5,761 bases of DNA, from positions 1 to 5,761 of the forward strand of contig CABRIF010000127.1 of assembly GCA_902470925.1 (NCBI GenBank). The letters run 5' to 3'. A program made the translations under genes and the position numbers. The notes beneath the pieces are model-generated. The model saw only the letters and a list, made by a program, of their open reading frames with translations, did no database searches and was not told the origin of the DNA. Numbering within the stretch: the stretch's first letter is position 1; every line of letters starts with the position of its first letter. Below are positions 4,945 to 5,761 of the stretch, piece after piece. This stretch comes from an uncultured Collinsella sp. Its GTDB lineage: Bacteria > Actinomycetota > Coriobacteriia > Coriobacteriales > Coriobacteriaceae.

Positions 4945-5637
4945 CTAGAGGTTGCGGCGGCGGAAGATGCCGATGACCGTGCCGTTGGTATCTGCGGCAT
5001 CCAGCGTGCCGATGATGCGCGAATCCGAGGCGTTCGTGCGGTTGTCGCCCAGCACGAACACCGAGCCCTCCGGCACCGTGAGCGGCAGGTCGACGCCGCC
5101 TTCGAAGCGCGTGGTCACGCCCTGCGCCCAGGTTTCCTGCTGGTAGGAGCCGTTCACGTAGAGGGCGTCGTCGTGGATATCCACCTCATCGCCGGCGGTG
5201 GCCACCACGCGGGCGAACGTGAGCCGGTCGCGATAGGTGAAGGCCACGATGTCGGAAGCGACGAAGTCGTGGTCGAGCCGGTCGATGAGCACGAGGTCGC
5301 CGTCTTTGATGTTGGGGGACATCGAGGGGTCGCTCGCGCGCACGAGGCCGAAGACGAAGGTGAAGATCGCCCAGACCGCGACGGCGATCACGCCGAGTTT
5401 GATGAGTAGGCCGATGAGCTCGCGCGCCACGGAGGGCTGCCTGCGGGCGGGGGAGCCGGTGTCGGTGCTGGCCGCCGTGCGGGCTTGCGCGCGTTCGGGT
5501 GACGCGGCGGGGGATGCATCCGGGACGCTGCGCCTTGTGCGCGCATCGGCAGGGAAGGGCTCCTGCCGATGCGCGCGTGCGTGCCGAGGTGCCTGTGATG
5601 CCTGCTGCTGCGCCCGCCTGAAGTGCCGGGCTGCCAT
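4945..5637 (-). CDS. lepB: Signal peptidase I homologue lacking the catalytic lysine
   Basis: S26-family type I signal peptidases remove signal peptides at the outer face of the membrane with a Ser/Lys dyad. The 230 residues comprise a basic, disordered cytoplasmic N-terminus (1-70), one membrane helix (about 74-99), box B with SDPSMSPNIKDGD and nucleophile Ser105, box D FARVVATAGDEVDI (141-154), and box E GDNRTNASDSR (197-207). In box D the canonical lysine before Arg-Val is Ala142. In box E the serine that hydrogen-bonds that lysine in E. coli (Ser278) is Ala203, while Asp205 and Arg207 remain. No other lysine lies nearby; the only two are Lys80 and Lys111. The ATG start is supported by GGAGG (5647-5643) at 5-base spacing and by a one-base TGATG overlap with the upstream surface-protein gene. 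It may be a specialised peptidase using another base, or an assembly factor; which one is unknown. Confidence 0.88.
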   Translation of the reverse strand: MAARHFRRAQQQASQAPRHARAHRQEPFPADARTRRSVPDASPAASPERAQARTAASTDTGSPARRQPSVARELIGLLIKLGVIAVAVWAIFTFVFGLVRASDPSMSPNIKDGDLVLIDRLDHDFVASDIVAFTYRDRLTFARVVATAGDEVDIHDDALYVNGSYQQETWAQGVTTRFEGGVDLPLTVPEGSVFVLGDNRTNASDSRIIGTLDAADTNGTVIGIFRRRNL

Positions 5638-5761
5638 CAGCGCCTCCGGTGGCGGGAGATCGCGCGGCTGCCGATGAGCGCGGCAGCCCCGGCGGCTCCG
5701 ATGCCGATGAGCCAGGCTGCGGTGCTGCTGGAGCCGGTCTCGATGCCGGTGGGCGGCGGGG
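5637..5761 (-). CDS. Sortase-anchored surface protein, C-terminal fragment
   Basis: The last 40 codons of a gene that runs off the window end are visible on the minus strand. The product ends PPPTGIETG, then a hydrophobic stretch (AAWLIGIGAAGAAALIG), then a basic tail SRAISRHRRR. This is the three-part cell-wall sorting signal: an LPXTG-like motif (here PPPTG, proline replacing leucine), a membrane segment and a positive tail. Sortase would cut between Thr and Gly and link the protein to peptidoglycan or to a pilus subunit. The stop TGA (5639-5637) shares one base with the start of the signal peptidase homologue, so the two are cotranscribed and probably translationally coupled. The extracellular part, and so the protein's role (adhesin, pilin or other), is outside the window. 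Confidence 0.85.
   Translation of the reverse strand, partial: PPPTGIETGSSSTAAWLIGIGAAGAAALIGSRAISRHRRR

Noticed and set aside
4873..5409. A 178-codon plus-strand open frame
   Set aside because: It is the mirror of the signal peptidase gene, whose boxes B, D and E are clear. The Val/Asp/His-rich product has no recognisable motif.
5428..5430. A downstream GTG (Val70) as the signal peptidase start
   Set aside because: It would remove the long basic N-terminus but has no Shine-Dalgarno. The ATG at 5637 has GGAGG at 5-base spacing and an overlap with the upstream gene.
1..5761. tRNA, rRNA, CRISPR array, insertion sequence or phage genes
   Set aside because: No cloverleaf, regularly spaced repeat, transposase motif or terminal inverted repeat was seen. 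The only Tn5 mosaic end is the library adapter.

Overview
The window is GC-rich DNA with short intergenic gaps. Its gene content (argG-argH, ndk, an L-cysteine desulfidase-family gene, a double-DUF2798 membrane protein, an atypical signal peptidase I and a sortase-anchored protein) suggests a Gram-positive actinobacterium. My best guess is a gut member of the Coriobacteriia (Collinsella-like). That placement is an inference from base composition and protein style, not from a marker gene.

Layout. Bases 1-43 are not biological: they are the end of an Illumina Nextera P5 adapter, including an i5 index, so the contig starts in sequencing adapter. From 44 to 245 is the C-terminal end of argG, followed after 3 bases by a complete argH (249-1670). 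Together they encode the last two steps of arginine synthesis. A 306-base gap (1671-1976) holds a possible terminator, an AT-richer patch with two TGAARCGCTTCA dyads that also reads as a 34-codon ORF with a Shine-Dalgarno-like sequence, a -10-like box and a leader hairpin. Then come ndk (1977-2384) and its clear Rho-independent terminator. A second 308-base gap (2385-2692) carries a plausible sigma-70-type promoter and a structured leader for a L-cysteine desulfidase-family (UPF0597) gene (2693-4084). That gene has an extra loop with two CX3C cysteine pairs.

After a strong 15-bp hairpin (4108-4146) everything recognisable is on the minus strand. In transcription order this is the C-terminus of a cell-wall-anchored surface protein (5761-5637, cut by the window end), a signal peptidase I homologue (5637-4945) whose start overlaps that stop by one base, a Rho-independent terminator (4819-4788), and a four-helix double-DUF2798 membrane protein (4731-4246).

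What stands out. The signal peptidase keeps the nucleophilic serine and the GDNR/DSR box. It lacks the catalytic lysine (Ala142) and also the box-E serine that orients that lysine in E. coli LepB (Ala203). Its coupling to a sortase substrate suggests a dedicated, non-canonical SPase of a surface-protein or pilus locus. Other points are the AT-richer 34-codon ORF with its phased dyads before ndk, the cysteine-rich loop in the desulfidase homologue, and a terminator inside the 5' side of the DUF2798 gene that could act as an attenuator.
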